A stretch of DNA of 64,000 nucleotides from CADEDH01 sp047974625. GTDB taxonomy: Bacteria > Actinomycetota > Acidimicrobiia > Acidimicrobiales > SZUA-35. Below the pieces are notes generated by a model, which saw nothing but the letters and a program-made list of their open reading frames with translations, did no database searches and was not told the origin of the DNA. The translations under genes were made by a program, and so were the position numbers. Shown here piece after piece: positions 19,416 to 28,436 of this stretch. Location of the stretch: assembly GCA_047974625.1 (NCBI GenBank), contig JBKECK010000045.1:1-64000 (forward strand), written 5' to 3'. Position 1 is the first letter of the stretch. Each line of letters begins with the position of its first letter.

Positions 19416-22400
19416 CTACCAGGTGTCGACCGCGGCCCGCTCCCCCCGGGCCCGACGCTCCCGCCACCCCGTGGTGTGGGTGTTGAGCATGGTCATGATC
19501 CAGCGCCGGGTCTCCAGCGGGTCGATCACATCGTCGATCTCGAAGTGGGAGGCCATGTTCACGCCCTTGCCGATCCGGTACATCCGGTCCACCATGCCGT
19601 CGAAGGTGGCCTTCCGCTCGGCGGGGTCCTCGATGGCGGCCAGCTCGTTGCGGTAGCCAAGCTTGACCGCCCCCTCCAGGCCCATGCCTCCGAACTCGCT
19701 GGTGGGCCAGCCGACGGTGAACATCGGGGCGTGGAAGCTGCCGCCGGCCATGGCCTGGGCGCCCAGGCCGTAGCCCTTGCGGAGCACGAAGGTGCAGATC
19801 GGGACGCTCAGGTTGGCCCCGGCCACGAACAGGCGGGCCGCGTGGCGGACCAGGGCCTCCTTCTCGATCTCGGGACCGACCATGATCCCCGGGGTGTCGC
19901 ACAGGAAGACCATGGGGATGCCGAACCCGTCGCACAGCTTCATGAACCGGGCTGCCTTGTCGGCCCCGTCGGGGTCGATGGCCCCGGCCAGGTGGACCGG
20001 GTTGTTGGCCACGATGCCTACCGGGCGGCCCTCGACGCGGGCCAGGGCGGTGACCATCCCGATCCCGAACTCCCGTCGAAGCTCCAGCACCGAACCGGTG
20101 TCGGCCAGGGTCTCGATGACGGAGCGGACGTCGTAGATGCGGAGCCGGTTCTCGGGGATGACCGAGCGCAGTAGCCGCTGGTCGGCGCAGTCCCATTCGG
20201 CTACGTCGCCCTGGAAGTAGCTCAGGTACTGTTTGGCCACTGCCACCGCCTGGGCCTCGTCGGCCACGGCCACGTCGACCACCCCGTTCGGCACCTGGAC
20301 CGACATGGGGCCGACCTCGTCCGGGGTGAACACCCCAAGCCCTCCCCCCTCGATCATGGCCGGCCCGCCCATGCCGATGTTCGAGTTGGCGGTGGCGATG
20401 ATCACGTCGCAGCACCCGAGCAGGGCCGCGTTCCCGGCAAAGCAGCGACCGGAGTTGATCCCCACCATGGGCACCAGCCCGCTCAGCTGACCGAAGTAGT
20501 TGAAGGCCAGGCAGTCGAGGCCGGCTACGCCGAGACCGTCGGTGTCGCCGGGTCGGCCGCCCCCACCCTCGGTGAAGAACACCACGGGCAGCAGGCGGTC
20601 CTTGGCGATCTCGAACAACCGGTCCTTCTTGCGGTGGTTCTGGTTGCCCTGGGTGCCGGCCAGCACCGTGTAGTCGTAGGACATGACCACGCACTGGGCG
20701 TCGGGGGCGTCGAACCGTTCACCGTTGACCTGGCCGACTCCGGCCAGCATCCCGTCGGCGGGGGTGCGGGCGATCAGGTCCTCGGTGGACCGGCGCCGCC
20801 GCTGGGCGGCGATGGTCAGGGCCCCGTATTCAATGTAGGTACCCGGATCGAGGAGGTCGTCCAGGTTCTCCCGGGCCGTCCGCTGGTTGGTCCGGCGCCG
20901 CCGGGCCACCGCGTCGGGGCGGGCTTCGTCGAGGCCGATCCGGTGGCGTTCCAGGACCTCGGCCAGATCGTCGCGGATGTGGTCGAGGTCGACCTCCTCC
21001 CCCTCACCGTCGTCGGCGGCCGACACCTCTCCCGGGGTGACTACGGCCAGGACATGGTCGGCGAACACGGTGTCGCCGGGCGACACCCGGATCTCGGCGA
21101 CCACGCCGGCCACCTCGGCGGCGATCACGTGCTCCATCTTCATGGCCTCCATGACCAGCATCTGCCGGCCCACGGCCACCTCGTCGCCCGGGGCCACGCT
21201 GACCGCCACCACGGTCCCCTGGATCGGGGCCAGGAGAGGGGCGAGGCCCTCGGCCACCGCCGGGGCCGGAGCCGCCGCGGCGCCCCCGGTCCGAGCCGAG
21301 GCGGCCCGGCCGTGGTCGAGCACGGCCAGGGGGTCGGCCGGGTCGATCCGGGCTCCGGCCCGGCCCGAGTCGCCGGCCCCGTCCGCGGCCGCTCCGCCGG
21401 GGTCGGCGACCCCCGGGTCGGGGGGCTCGGCCGCTACCAGCTCGGCTGCGTGATCGGTGATGAAACGGGTGTCGAACCGGCCGTCGCGGACCTCGGGTCG
21501 GGCCAGGACGGCCCGCAGGAACGAGGCGTTGGTGGCCGACCCCTGCACCACCAGCTCGGCCAGCGCCCGGGACAGGCGGTCGACCGCCTCCGGGGAGCCG
21601 GACGGGTGGCGGGCGATCACCTTGGCCAGGAGCGAGTCGTACCGGGGGTTGGTGGGCGACCCGGCCCGTTGGGCGGTGTCCACCCGGATGCCCGGCCCGT
21701 TGGGCAACTCGAACCCGGTGATCAGGCCGCCGCTCGGCCGGGGGCTCCCGTCGGGTTCCATGGTCTCGGTGTTGATCCGGGCCTGGATGGCGAAGCCCTC
21801 CGGTTGATGGATCCGGCCCGGGCCGAGGCCGACGCCGGCCAGATCGGCCCCGCCAGCCAGGTCGAGCTGGATGCGGACCAGGTCAAGGCCGAACACCTCC
21901 TCAGTGACGGTGTGCTCCACCTGGAGGCGGGGGTTGGCCTCGATAAAGGCGAAGGGGCGGGGCCCCGAGGCCGGGGCCGGCCCCACGAGGAACTCGAAGG
22001 TCCCCAGGTTCCGGTAGTCGAGCTCGGCGGCCAAGGCGGCGGCCGCGTCGGCCAGCCCCTGCCGGGTAGCGGGGTCGAGACCGGGAGCCGGCGCGATCTC
22101 CACCACCTTCTGATTGCGACGCTGCAGGCTGCAGTCCCGCTCACCGAGGGTGACCACGGCACCGGTGCCGTCCCCCACGACCTGGACCTCGATGTGGCGG
22201 GCCGGGTGGAGATACCGCTCCAGGAACACGGTGTCGTCGCCGAAGGCGGCCTTGGCCTCAGAGCGGCACCGGTCGAGCTCGGCGGCCAGGTCGTCGACCG
22301 AGTCGACCACCCGCATGCCCCGGCCCCCGCCCCCGGAGGCGGCCTTGATCATCACCGACGCCCCGTCGCCGAGCGAGCGGAAGAAGGCCACCGCCCCGTC

Positions 22401-22820
22401 GTCGGAGATCCCGGCGTCGGTGCCGTCGATCACGGGAACCCCGAGCCGTTCGGCCAGCTTGCGCCCCGCCGTCTTGTCCCCCAGTGCGTCGAGGGTGGCC
22501 GCGGTGGGGCCCACGAACACGATCCCGGCGTCGGCGCAGGCCTGGGCCGCCCCCGGGTGCTCGCTGACGAACCCGTAGCCGGGGTGGAGGGCGTCACAGC
22601 CGGCGTGGGTGGCCGCGGTGACCAGACCGGCGACGTCCAAGTAAGCGGCCGCGCCCGTCCCTTCGAGGGCGACGATCTCGTCGGCGTACCGGAGGTGGGC
22701 GGCACCGTCGTCGTCGGCGCTGTGCACCATGACGGTGACGATCCCGGCCTCCCGGGCGGTACGGGCGATCCGCACCGCAATCTCGGAACGGTTGGCGATC
22801 AGCAGACGCTCGATTGGCAT
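19416..22820 (-). CDS. Single-chain long-chain acyl-CoA carboxylase (BC-BCCP-CT fusion)
   Basis: 1134 residues combining all parts of a biotin-dependent carboxylase. Biotin carboxylase (1 to about 450): LLIANRSEIAVRIARTARE, ASGGGGRGMRVV, FIEANPRLQVEHTVTEE. The biotinyl domain carries EAMKMEHV with the biotin Lys at about 561. The carboxyltransferase (about 620-1134) has both halves: GGGRPGDTDGLG with GINSGRCFAGNAALLG, and GPEIEKEALVRHAARLFV with PTSEFGGMGLEGA. This architecture matches the single-chain LCC type known from mycobacteria, acting on long-chain acyl-CoA. Start ATG 22820 fits the domain boundary; the frame is open 31 codons upstream. Divergent from the SARP regulator. Confidence 0.9.
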   Translation of the reverse strand: MPIERLLIANRSEIAVRIARTAREAGIVTVMVHSADDDGAAHLRYADEIVALEGTGAAAYLDVAGLVTAATHAGCDALHPGYGFVSEHPGAAQACADAGIVFVGPTAATLDALGDKTAGRKLAERLGVPVIDGTDAGISDDGAVAFFRSLGDGASVMIKAASGGGGRGMRVVDSVDDLAAELDRCRSEAKAAFGDDTVFLERYLHPARHIEVQVVGDGTGAVVTLGERDCSLQRRNQKVVEIAPAPGLDPATRQGLADAAAALAAELDYRNLGTFEFLVGPAPASGPRPFAFIEANPRLQVEHTVTEEVFGLDLVRIQLDLAGGADLAGVGLGPGRIHQPEGFAIQARINTETMEPDGSPRPSGGLITGFELPNGPGIRVDTAQRAGSPTNPRYDSLLAKVIARHPSGSPEAVDRLSRALAELVVQGSATNASFLRAVLARPEVRDGRFDTRFITDHAAELVAAEPPDPGVADPGGAAADGAGDSGRAGARIDPADPLAVLDHGRAASARTGGAAAAPAPAVAEGLAPLLAPIQGTVVAVSVAPGDEVAVGRQMLVMEAMKMEHVIAAEVAGVVAEIRVSPGDTVFADHVLAVVTPGEVSAADDGEGEEVDLDHIRDDLAEVLERHRIGLDEARPDAVARRRRTNQRTARENLDDLLDPGTYIEYGALTIAAQRRRRSTEDLIARTPADGMLAGVGQVNGERFDAPDAQCVVMSYDYTVLAGTQGNQNHRKKDRLFEIAKDRLLPVVFFTEGGGGRPGDTDGLGVAGLDCLAFNYFGQLSGLVPMVGINSGRCFAGNAALLGCCDVIIATANSNIGMGGPAMIEGGGLGVFTPDEVGPMSVQVPNGVVDVAVADEAQAVAVAKQYLSYFQGDVAEWDCADQRLLRSVIPENRLRIYDVRSVIETLADTGSVLELRREFGIGMVTALARVEGRPVGIVANNPVHLAGAIDPDGADKAARFMKLCDGFGIPMVFLCDTPGIMVGPEIEKEALVRHAARLFVAGANLSVPICTFVLRKGYGLGAQAMAGGSFHAPMFTVGWPTSEFGGMGLEGAVKLGYRNELAAIEDPAERKATFDGMVDRMYRIGKGVNMASHFEIDDVIDPLETRRWIMTMLNTHTTGWRERRARGERAAVDTW

Positions 22821-22948
22821 GGGGACGATCTTGGACGGTCGGGCCGCCCGCCGACAATCCCGCCGGGCCCGGCCCGCCGGGATGATCGTTGTTGCCGCGG
22901 CCCGGTCGTCCATGTCTGGACCTTCGTGCGGCCACGGCTGGTTGCGCC

Positions 22949-22964
22949 TAGGCTCGGAACCCGG
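22949..22964 (+). promoter_or_regulatory. -10 box TAGGCT before the SARP gene
   Basis: TAGGCT (22949-22954) lies ten bases before GTG 22965. Transcription would begin at or just before that codon; the alternative ATG 23025 (GGAG three bases upstream) would then have a 60-nt leader. Confidence 0.45.
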
Positions 22965-25900
22965 GTGGACGACGGGGCCCCTCCGGGGAGCCCACCACCC
23001 GGTACGGACTCGTCACTGGAGCCCATGCCCGCCGCACCGCCGCCCAGCCCGCCAGTTCCCGTGGTCTCCTACGAGATCCTCGGTCCGCCACGTGTCGTCG
23101 TCGACGGCGTGGTGGCCCACGTCGGCGGGCGCCGGCCCGTCGCCGCCCTCACCCGGCTCGCCCTCAATCCGGGGCAGGTGGTGACCATGGACCAGCTGGT
23201 CGAGGCCATCTGGGCCGGCGACGCCCCCGCCCGTCCGGAGATCACGGTCCGCAGCTACCTGTCGAACCTCCGCCGCGCCATCGAGCCCCACCGCCAGCCG
23301 GGCGACCCGCGGAGCTGTATCGAACGCCTGTCCCCCGGGTACCGGCTGGCCGTGGAGCCCGAGGCGATCGACGCCGTCCGCTTCGAACGCCTGGTGGCCG
23401 AGGGGCGCCGGTGCCTCAACGCCGGCGACGCAGACGCCGCGGTCGGTCACCTCGACGCCGCCGAGGCCCTGTGGCGGGGCGTGCCCGGTGAGGGCATGCC
23501 GGACGACGACGCCCTGGCCGGGTTCCGGCTCCGCCTCGACGAGCTGCGCTGGAGCGCCACCGAAATCCGGTTCGACGCCCGGCTCCGCCTCGGCGACCAC
23601 CAGGATGTCATCGCCGACCTCGAGCTCGCCATCGCCTCCCAACCCCTCCGGGAACGGCTCAGCGAGTTGGGCATGCGGGCCCTGTACGCCGCCGGTCGCC
23701 AGTCGGACGCCCTGGCCGTCTACCGGCGGCTCCGGGACAGGCTGGTCGAGGAGCTCGGGGTGGACCCGGGCCCGCGCATCGCCGATCTCGAACACAAGAT
23801 CCTCCGTCACGACCCGTCCCTCCGGGAGGAGCTCGGGCCGGCCGTAGGCCCCGGATCCTCCGACGAACCGTCCGGGACCGACGATCCGGGCCCGGCGGGT
23901 CCCGACGGGGCCGCATCCGGGCCGGACGAGCCCGGCGGGGCCGAGCCGGCCGACCCCCTCTCGTCCCGGCCGGCCTGGCTGCCGGCCCCCCACCACCGCC
24001 CGGCCGGGACGATCCCGCCGGAAGCCGACCGGGCCCCGGTCCGGGCCGGCACGGCCCGCGCCGGTGGATCGGCCCCCGGTCACCTGGTGACCAGGGACGG
24101 GGCGATCGAGCTCCGCCCCGCCGCCCCGGGCTCGGTGTTCGTGGGCCGGACCCGGGAACGGGCGGCGGCGGCCGCGGTCGGCGACGCCCTCACCGCCGGG
24201 CTCTCGGCCTCGCTGGTGGTGACCGGCGAACCTGGCTGCGGCAAGACCGTCGTCGTCGACGACACCGTCCGCCACCTGGCCGCGTTGGGGGTCACCACAC
24301 TGGCCGCCCGGGCCCATCCCGGCCGGGCCGAGAAACCCCTCTGGATGTGGTCCCCGGTCCTGGAACGGCTGGTGGGAAGCCGGGACCGGGCCGCGGTCGC
24401 CCCCCCGGTGGCGACGGGTCTCGGTGACATGGCCTCCGCCGTGTACGGCGGCCTGCCCGCCGAGCCCACCGTGATCGTCCTCGAGGACCTTCACTGGGCC
24501 GATCCCGACTCGATCGACCTGGTGGGCCTGGTCGCCGACCGGGCCCACAACACCCCAGGGGGCCCGCCCCTCGGTTTCGTGCTGTCGTGGCGGGACACCG
24601 CCCCCGACATCGACCTGCGGAGGGAGCACCTCCGTCGCCTGGCCCGCCTCCCCGGGGTCCGGTCGGTGGAACTGGGTCCCCTCTCCGTCGACGACGTCGC
24701 CGCCCTGGTCGCGGTGACCGGGGGCGATGCCGAGGCGGCCACCGACGCCCACCGGGGCAGCGCCGGCAACGCCCGCCTGGCCGTGGCCGTCCTCAACGAG
24801 CGGGCGTCGGGGCCCCGTGGGGGCCCGGGCCGGACGGTGCGGGAGCTCGTGCTCGAACGGGTCGAGCCCCTGGCCGACGACGCCGTTCCCATCCTCGCCA
24901 TCGCCGCCCTCGATCCCCACGACGTCCACCCGGCCGTGGTGGCCGAGGTGGCCGCGATCAGCTCCGAGCGGGTCGAACCCGTGCTCGACCTGGCCGCCCG
25001 GGCCGGCCTGCTCGTGCCCGGGGGCGACGCCGCCTACGAGTTCGCCCACCCGGTCGTGGCCCAGACCCTGGCCGCGGAGCTGTCCCCGAGTCAGCGATCC
25101 CGGGCCCACTCGGCCTACGGCCAGGTCCTGTGGCGGGACCATGTGCGACTCCACGCGGTGGCCCGGCACTTCGTCGACGTCGGCTCGACGGGCACGTCCA
25201 TCCTGGCCGGCCGGGTTGCCCTCCAGGCGCTTAACGGGACGGTGGGGCCCGAACACCTCCTCGACGACGCCCGGGCGGTCGACGCCGCCCTGCTGGCCAT
25301 CGAACAGGTCGACCAGACCGACAAGCTCGAACGGGAACTCGTCACCGCCCTGGCCCACCTGGCCCGGCTCGGCGGCCGCACCGACCGGGCCGCTGCCCTC
25401 GGTCGCCGGGCCGTCGCCCTGGCCGTGGCGGCCGGCGACCCTGACGACATCGTCGAAGCCGCCCTCAGCGCCTCCGGACCGGTCCCGCTCGCCGCGGGCC
25501 CGGCCGGTATCGGCTGGCTGGGCGGACCCGTCGACCCGGCCGCGGCCCGCTGGGCGGTGGCCACGGCCCAGCGGTCCCTGCCCGCCGATCACCCCGCCCA
25601 GCCCCTCCTCGCCGCCCGGCTCGATCACCTCGAAGCCGGGTATGCCCTCCCCTGGGCCGGGTCCGTCCCCGCCGCCGACCTGGCTGCGGAGCTGGCTCGC
25701 GGCCCCCTCGGGTTCGGCTCCTCCCCCACCCCGGCCGTCGTGGTGGACCGGCTGGACCGGCTCCCCGCCGGCCCCGGGGCCACCCATCTCGCTCCCCTCA
25801 CCCGGATGCGGGTCATGGCCCTCCTGGCCGACGGGCGCCACGACGAGGCCGACCGCACCGTCGAGGTGGCCCTGGCCGCCCTCGAGGGCCGGGTCGACCT

Positions 25901-26612
25901 GGCCCGTCTCGAGCTGGACGCCGTGGCCGCCGAGCTCGATCTGGTCCGGGGTCGGGCCGCCGACGCCGCGCCGCGGATCGAACGGGGTCTGGCCGTGGCG
26001 GCGGCGGCCCGGATCGACGCCACCCTCGTGTTCGGCCGGTTGGCCGCCGGCCTGGCCCGCCTCCGGGGTGACCACCGGGGCGCCGCGGCCCGGGCCGAGG
26101 GGTGGGATCCCGTCGACCGCCGAATCTGGTTGGCCGTCCTGGCCGCCGAGTCGGGCCGGCCCGGGGTGGCCCGGCGCCACCTCGACGACCTCGTCGCCTC
26201 GGCCGGTTGGTCCCAGGAGGTGGTCAGGCACCGGTTTGCCGAGCGTCCCGCCCTGGTCGCCCTGGCTGCATCGCGCTGTGGGCACCGGCCGGCCGCCCGG
26301 GCCGTGCTCGACCCCCTCCTGGCCCGGGGCACCGACTGGGTGACCGGACCCGGCGCCGTCCCCCTCGGCGGTCCGACGGCGGTCTTCGCCTGTCTTGCCG
26401 CCGAGGCGGTCGGCGAGGCCTCCCTGGCCGCCCGGCTCCTGGTCGAGTTCCGGGACCGGACCCGCGACTGTGTGGACGCCGCCACCACCCTGGCCCGGGG
26501 GCGGGCGGAGCCGGGTGCGGCCTCAAACGACGTCCGTCAGCTCCTGAGCCGGTTGGGCCTGGCCAGTCTCGACCCGGCCAGGCTCCGCACCCGGGTGGCC
26601 AACTGGCTGTGA
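22965..26612 (+). CDS. SARP-family regulator with BTAD and AAA ATPase domains (AfsR-like)
   Basis: 1215 residues. The OmpR-type winged-helix DNA-binding domain is at about 33-130 (VVSYEILGPPRVVVDG, QLVEAIWAGDAP, RSYLSNLRRAIEP, LSPGYRLAV). The bacterial transcriptional activation domain is at about 137-285 (RLGDHQDVIADLELAI, LAVYRRLRDRLVEELGVDPG). A Pro/Gly-rich linker follows, then an ATPase with Walker A VTGEPGCGKTVVVDD near 420 and Walker B VIVLEDLHWADPDS near 505. A long helical TPR-like C-terminus ends at residue 1215. A standalone activator-type regulator; target genes are not evident, though the divergent carboxylase is a candidate. ATG 23025 is an alternative start. Confidence 0.9.
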   Translation: MDDGAPPGSPPPGTDSSLEPMPAAPPPSPPVPVVSYEILGPPRVVVDGVVAHVGGRRPVAALTRLALNPGQVVTMDQLVEAIWAGDAPARPEITVRSYLSNLRRAIEPHRQPGDPRSCIERLSPGYRLAVEPEAIDAVRFERLVAEGRRCLNAGDADAAVGHLDAAEALWRGVPGEGMPDDDALAGFRLRLDELRWSATEIRFDARLRLGDHQDVIADLELAIASQPLRERLSELGMRALYAAGRQSDALAVYRRLRDRLVEELGVDPGPRIADLEHKILRHDPSLREELGPAVGPGSSDEPSGTDDPGPAGPDGAASGPDEPGGAEPADPLSSRPAWLPAPHHRPAGTIPPEADRAPVRAGTARAGGSAPGHLVTRDGAIELRPAAPGSVFVGRTRERAAAAAVGDALTAGLSASLVVTGEPGCGKTVVVDDTVRHLAALGVTTLAARAHPGRAEKPLWMWSPVLERLVGSRDRAAVAPPVATGLGDMASAVYGGLPAEPTVIVLEDLHWADPDSIDLVGLVADRAHNTPGGPPLGFVLSWRDTAPDIDLRREHLRRLARLPGVRSVELGPLSVDDVAALVAVTGGDAEAATDAHRGSAGNARLAVAVLNERASGPRGGPGRTVRELVLERVEPLADDAVPILAIAALDPHDVHPAVVAEVAAISSERVEPVLDLAARAGLLVPGGDAAYEFAHPVVAQTLAAELSPSQRSRAHSAYGQVLWRDHVRLHAVARHFVDVGSTGTSILAGRVALQALNGTVGPEHLLDDARAVDAALLAIEQVDQTDKLERELVTALAHLARLGGRTDRAAALGRRAVALAVAAGDPDDIVEAALSASGPVPLAAGPAGIGWLGGPVDPAAARWAVATAQRSLPADHPAQPLLAARLDHLEAGYALPWAGSVPAADLAAELARGPLGFGSSPTPAVVVDRLDRLPAGPGATHLAPLTRMRVMALLADGRHDEADRTVEVALAALEGRVDLARLELDAVAAELDLVRGRAADAAPRIERGLAVAAAARIDATLVFGRLAAGLARLRGDHRGAAARAEGWDPVDRRIWLAVLAAESGRPGVARRHLDDLVASAGWSQEVVRHRFAERPALVALAASRCGHRPAARAVLDPLLARGTDWVTGPGAVPLGGPTAVFACLAAEAVGEASLAARLLVEFRDRTRDCVDAATTLARGRAEPGAASNDVRQLLSRLGLASLDPARLRTRVANWL

Positions 26613-26766
26613 GCGCCTGGGGGCTGCGGCCGGCTGGTGGCTGCGGATCGGGCCGGGGATCGTCGAACAGTCGACGACTCCCAATACAGATGCAATGGGA
26701 TTCCAACCGGCCTGTGCCACGCTTCGGGTGAAGCGGAATGGGGCGACTACCGCCTCACCACCGCAC

Positions 26767-26809
26767 GGCTCGTGGTCCCGATGGCCAATACGAGCTAGGA
26801 CCACGAGCC
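26767..26809. other. Perfect 12-bp inverted repeat with 19-nt loop
   Basis: GGCTCGTGGTCC (26767-26778) pairs exactly with GGACCACGAGCC (26798-26809). It lies about 155 bases behind the SARP stop in a 418-base gap. There is no T run, so a simple terminator is uncertain; an operator or structured RNA is possible. Confidence 0.75.
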
Positions 26810-26911
26810 TGCTACGGCCGCTTTCCGACGGCGGTGGCAGCCGGAGCAGGCTCGGTCCGCCCGGTTCCCGCCGGCTCCGGACGTCACGACGTCCGGGGCC
26901 GGGCGGCGCCC

Positions 26912-26995
26912 GGACGGCACGGTCCGCCGGGCGGCGGCCGGACGGCACGGTCCGCCGGGCGGCGGCCGGACGGCACGGTCCGCCGGGCGGCGGCC
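26912..26995. repeat. Three exact tandem copies of a 28-bp GC-rich unit
   Basis: Units at 26912, 26940 and 26968, each starting GGACGGCACGGTCCGCC and ending GGGCGGCGGCC, with no differences. The array ends 22 bases before the putative -10 box of the acyl-CoA dehydrogenase. The rest of the gap 26613-27016 holds only the inverted repeat at 26767; I see no gene. Confidence 0.9.
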
Positions 26996-27016
26996 GGATA
27001 GGCCGGACGGGTCGGA

Positions 27017-27030
27017 TAGTTTGCCTGTCC
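27017..27030 (+). promoter_or_regulatory. -10 box TAGTTT, leaderless start of the acyl-CoA dehydrogenase
   Basis: TAGTTT (27017-27022) ends eight bases before GTG 27031; no Shine-Dalgarno between. Confidence 0.5.
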
Positions 27031-28239
27031 GTGACTGCCGCTTCTTCTTCTCCGTCCCCCTCTGCCGCTCCCTCGCCCTCGTCGCCTCCTTCGGTCGAGG
27101 ACTTCCGGGCCGACGTCGTCGCCTTCCTGGCCGATTCGATCGACCGGGGCGTGGCCTGCCCGTCCTATGGCGCCATCCTTTCCCCCAACATGGCCGAACC
27201 CGCCGTGGCCTGGCAGCGGTACTGCGCCGACCACGGCTACGCCGGGATCCACTGGCCGGTGGAGTACGGCGGGAGGGGCCTGAGCCGGGCCCACTCGGCG
27301 GTGTGGTACGAGGAGTGCGCCCGGGTCCGGATCTCCCCGTACCTCAACCTGCAGGGCATCATCCTCGCCTCCGAGGCGATTCTCCGCAGCGGCACCGACG
27401 CCCAGAAGCGCGATCTGCTCCCGGCCACCCTGCGGGCCGACATCGTCTGGTGCCAGCTGTTCAGCGAGCCCGGGTCCGGTTCCGACCTGGCCAGCCTGAC
27501 CACCCGGGCTACCCGGGACGGGGACGTCTATGTGGTCAACGGCCAGAAGGTGTGGTCGTCCAACGCCGAACTGGCCCAGCGGGGCATCCTCATGGCCCGC
27601 ACCAACCCGGAGGAAGCCGGGCACCGGGGCATCTCGTTCTTCTGCTACGACATGAGCCTGCCGGGCACCGAGGTCCGGCCCCTGCGCCAGATGACCGGTG
27701 ACGCCGAGTTCTCCGAGGTGTTCTTCACCGACGTCCGGATGCCCGCCGACGCCCTCGTCGGTGAGCTGGACGGCGGTTGGGCGGTGGCCATGGCCGTCCT
27801 GGCCGACGAGCGGGGGTCCTTCGGATCGGCCGGGGCGATCTCCCTCGACCAACGGTTGCAGCCCCTCATCGCCGAGCTGGGCGACGCCGACCCGGTCCGG
27901 CGCGACCAGATCGGCCGCCTGCTGGGCCGGGGTTGGGCCCTCGGAGCGATGCTCGGCCGGAGCGACGGCCAGGCCACGATGGCCCCGCTGGCCAAACTGG
28001 CCCGCAGCGAGCTGGAGTTCGCCGTCGCCGGCCGTGATCTCGACGACCTCGGGGCCGGGGGGATGCTGCTCACCGAACCAGCCTCCGACGATGACCCGGC
28101 GGCCGCCGCCCGTCACCACGAGGTCGTCGAACGGTTCCTGTACTCGCCCGGGATGCGCATCGCGGGCGGTTCCAGCGAGATCCAGCGGTCGATCATCGGA
28201 GAACGGATCCTGGGATTGCCCCGCGAACCACGGGCCTGA
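27031..28239 (+). CDS. Acyl-CoA dehydrogenase
   Basis: 402 residues, FAD enzyme of beta-oxidation or steroid side-chain breakdown. After a Ser/Pro-rich start come the helical N-domain (FRADVVAFLADSIDRG, GIHWPVEYGGRGLS), the flavin-contact block QLFSEPGSGSDLASL, the strand VYVVNGQKVWSSNA, and the C-terminal RIAGGSSEIQRSIIGERILG. The usual catalytic Glu region lies in the last helix pair; RIAGGSSEIQ supports an acyl-CoA dehydrogenase of the FadE type. Earlier in-frame codons run through the 28-bp repeats and lack dehydrogenase character, so GTG 27031 is preferred. Confidence 0.9.
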   Translation: MTAASSSPSPSAAPSPSSPPSVEDFRADVVAFLADSIDRGVACPSYGAILSPNMAEPAVAWQRYCADHGYAGIHWPVEYGGRGLSRAHSAVWYEECARVRISPYLNLQGIILASEAILRSGTDAQKRDLLPATLRADIVWCQLFSEPGSGSDLASLTTRATRDGDVYVVNGQKVWSSNAELAQRGILMARTNPEEAGHRGISFFCYDMSLPGTEVRPLRQMTGDAEFSEVFFTDVRMPADALVGELDGGWAVAMAVLADERGSFGSAGAISLDQRLQPLIAELGDADPVRRDQIGRLLGRGWALGAMLGRSDGQATMAPLAKLARSELEFAVAGRDLDDLGAGGMLLTEPASDDDPAAAARHHEVVERFLYSPGMRIAGGSSEIQRSIIGERILGLPREPRA

Positions 28240-28436
28240 TTCCCTGACCTGGGTAGCCCATTCACGGGTCGATTTGCGCTATAACACTTCCTCAGGACCC
28301 TGACGTCGTTCGGGTCGTAGGCGGCCATAGATCCTGCTGGGTGCCGATAGCCGCCCAGCTCCGTGGAGCTGCCCCGCGCGGCGTCATCCGGTGTCGGCCG
28401 CCGGCCGTCGCGGACCAACGTTCGAGGATGACCACG

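Noticed and set aside
20634..22964. Plus-strand reading frame upstream of the SARP gene, open for over 2 kb
   Set aside because: It is antisense to the carboxylase, lacks any domain and owes its length to GC bias at third positions; the regulator domain begins after 22965.
23013..26285. Long open frame antisense to the SARP gene (over 1000 codons)
   Set aside because: Gly/Pro/Arg-rich shadow translation with no motif; the plus strand has clear DNA-binding and Walker motifs.
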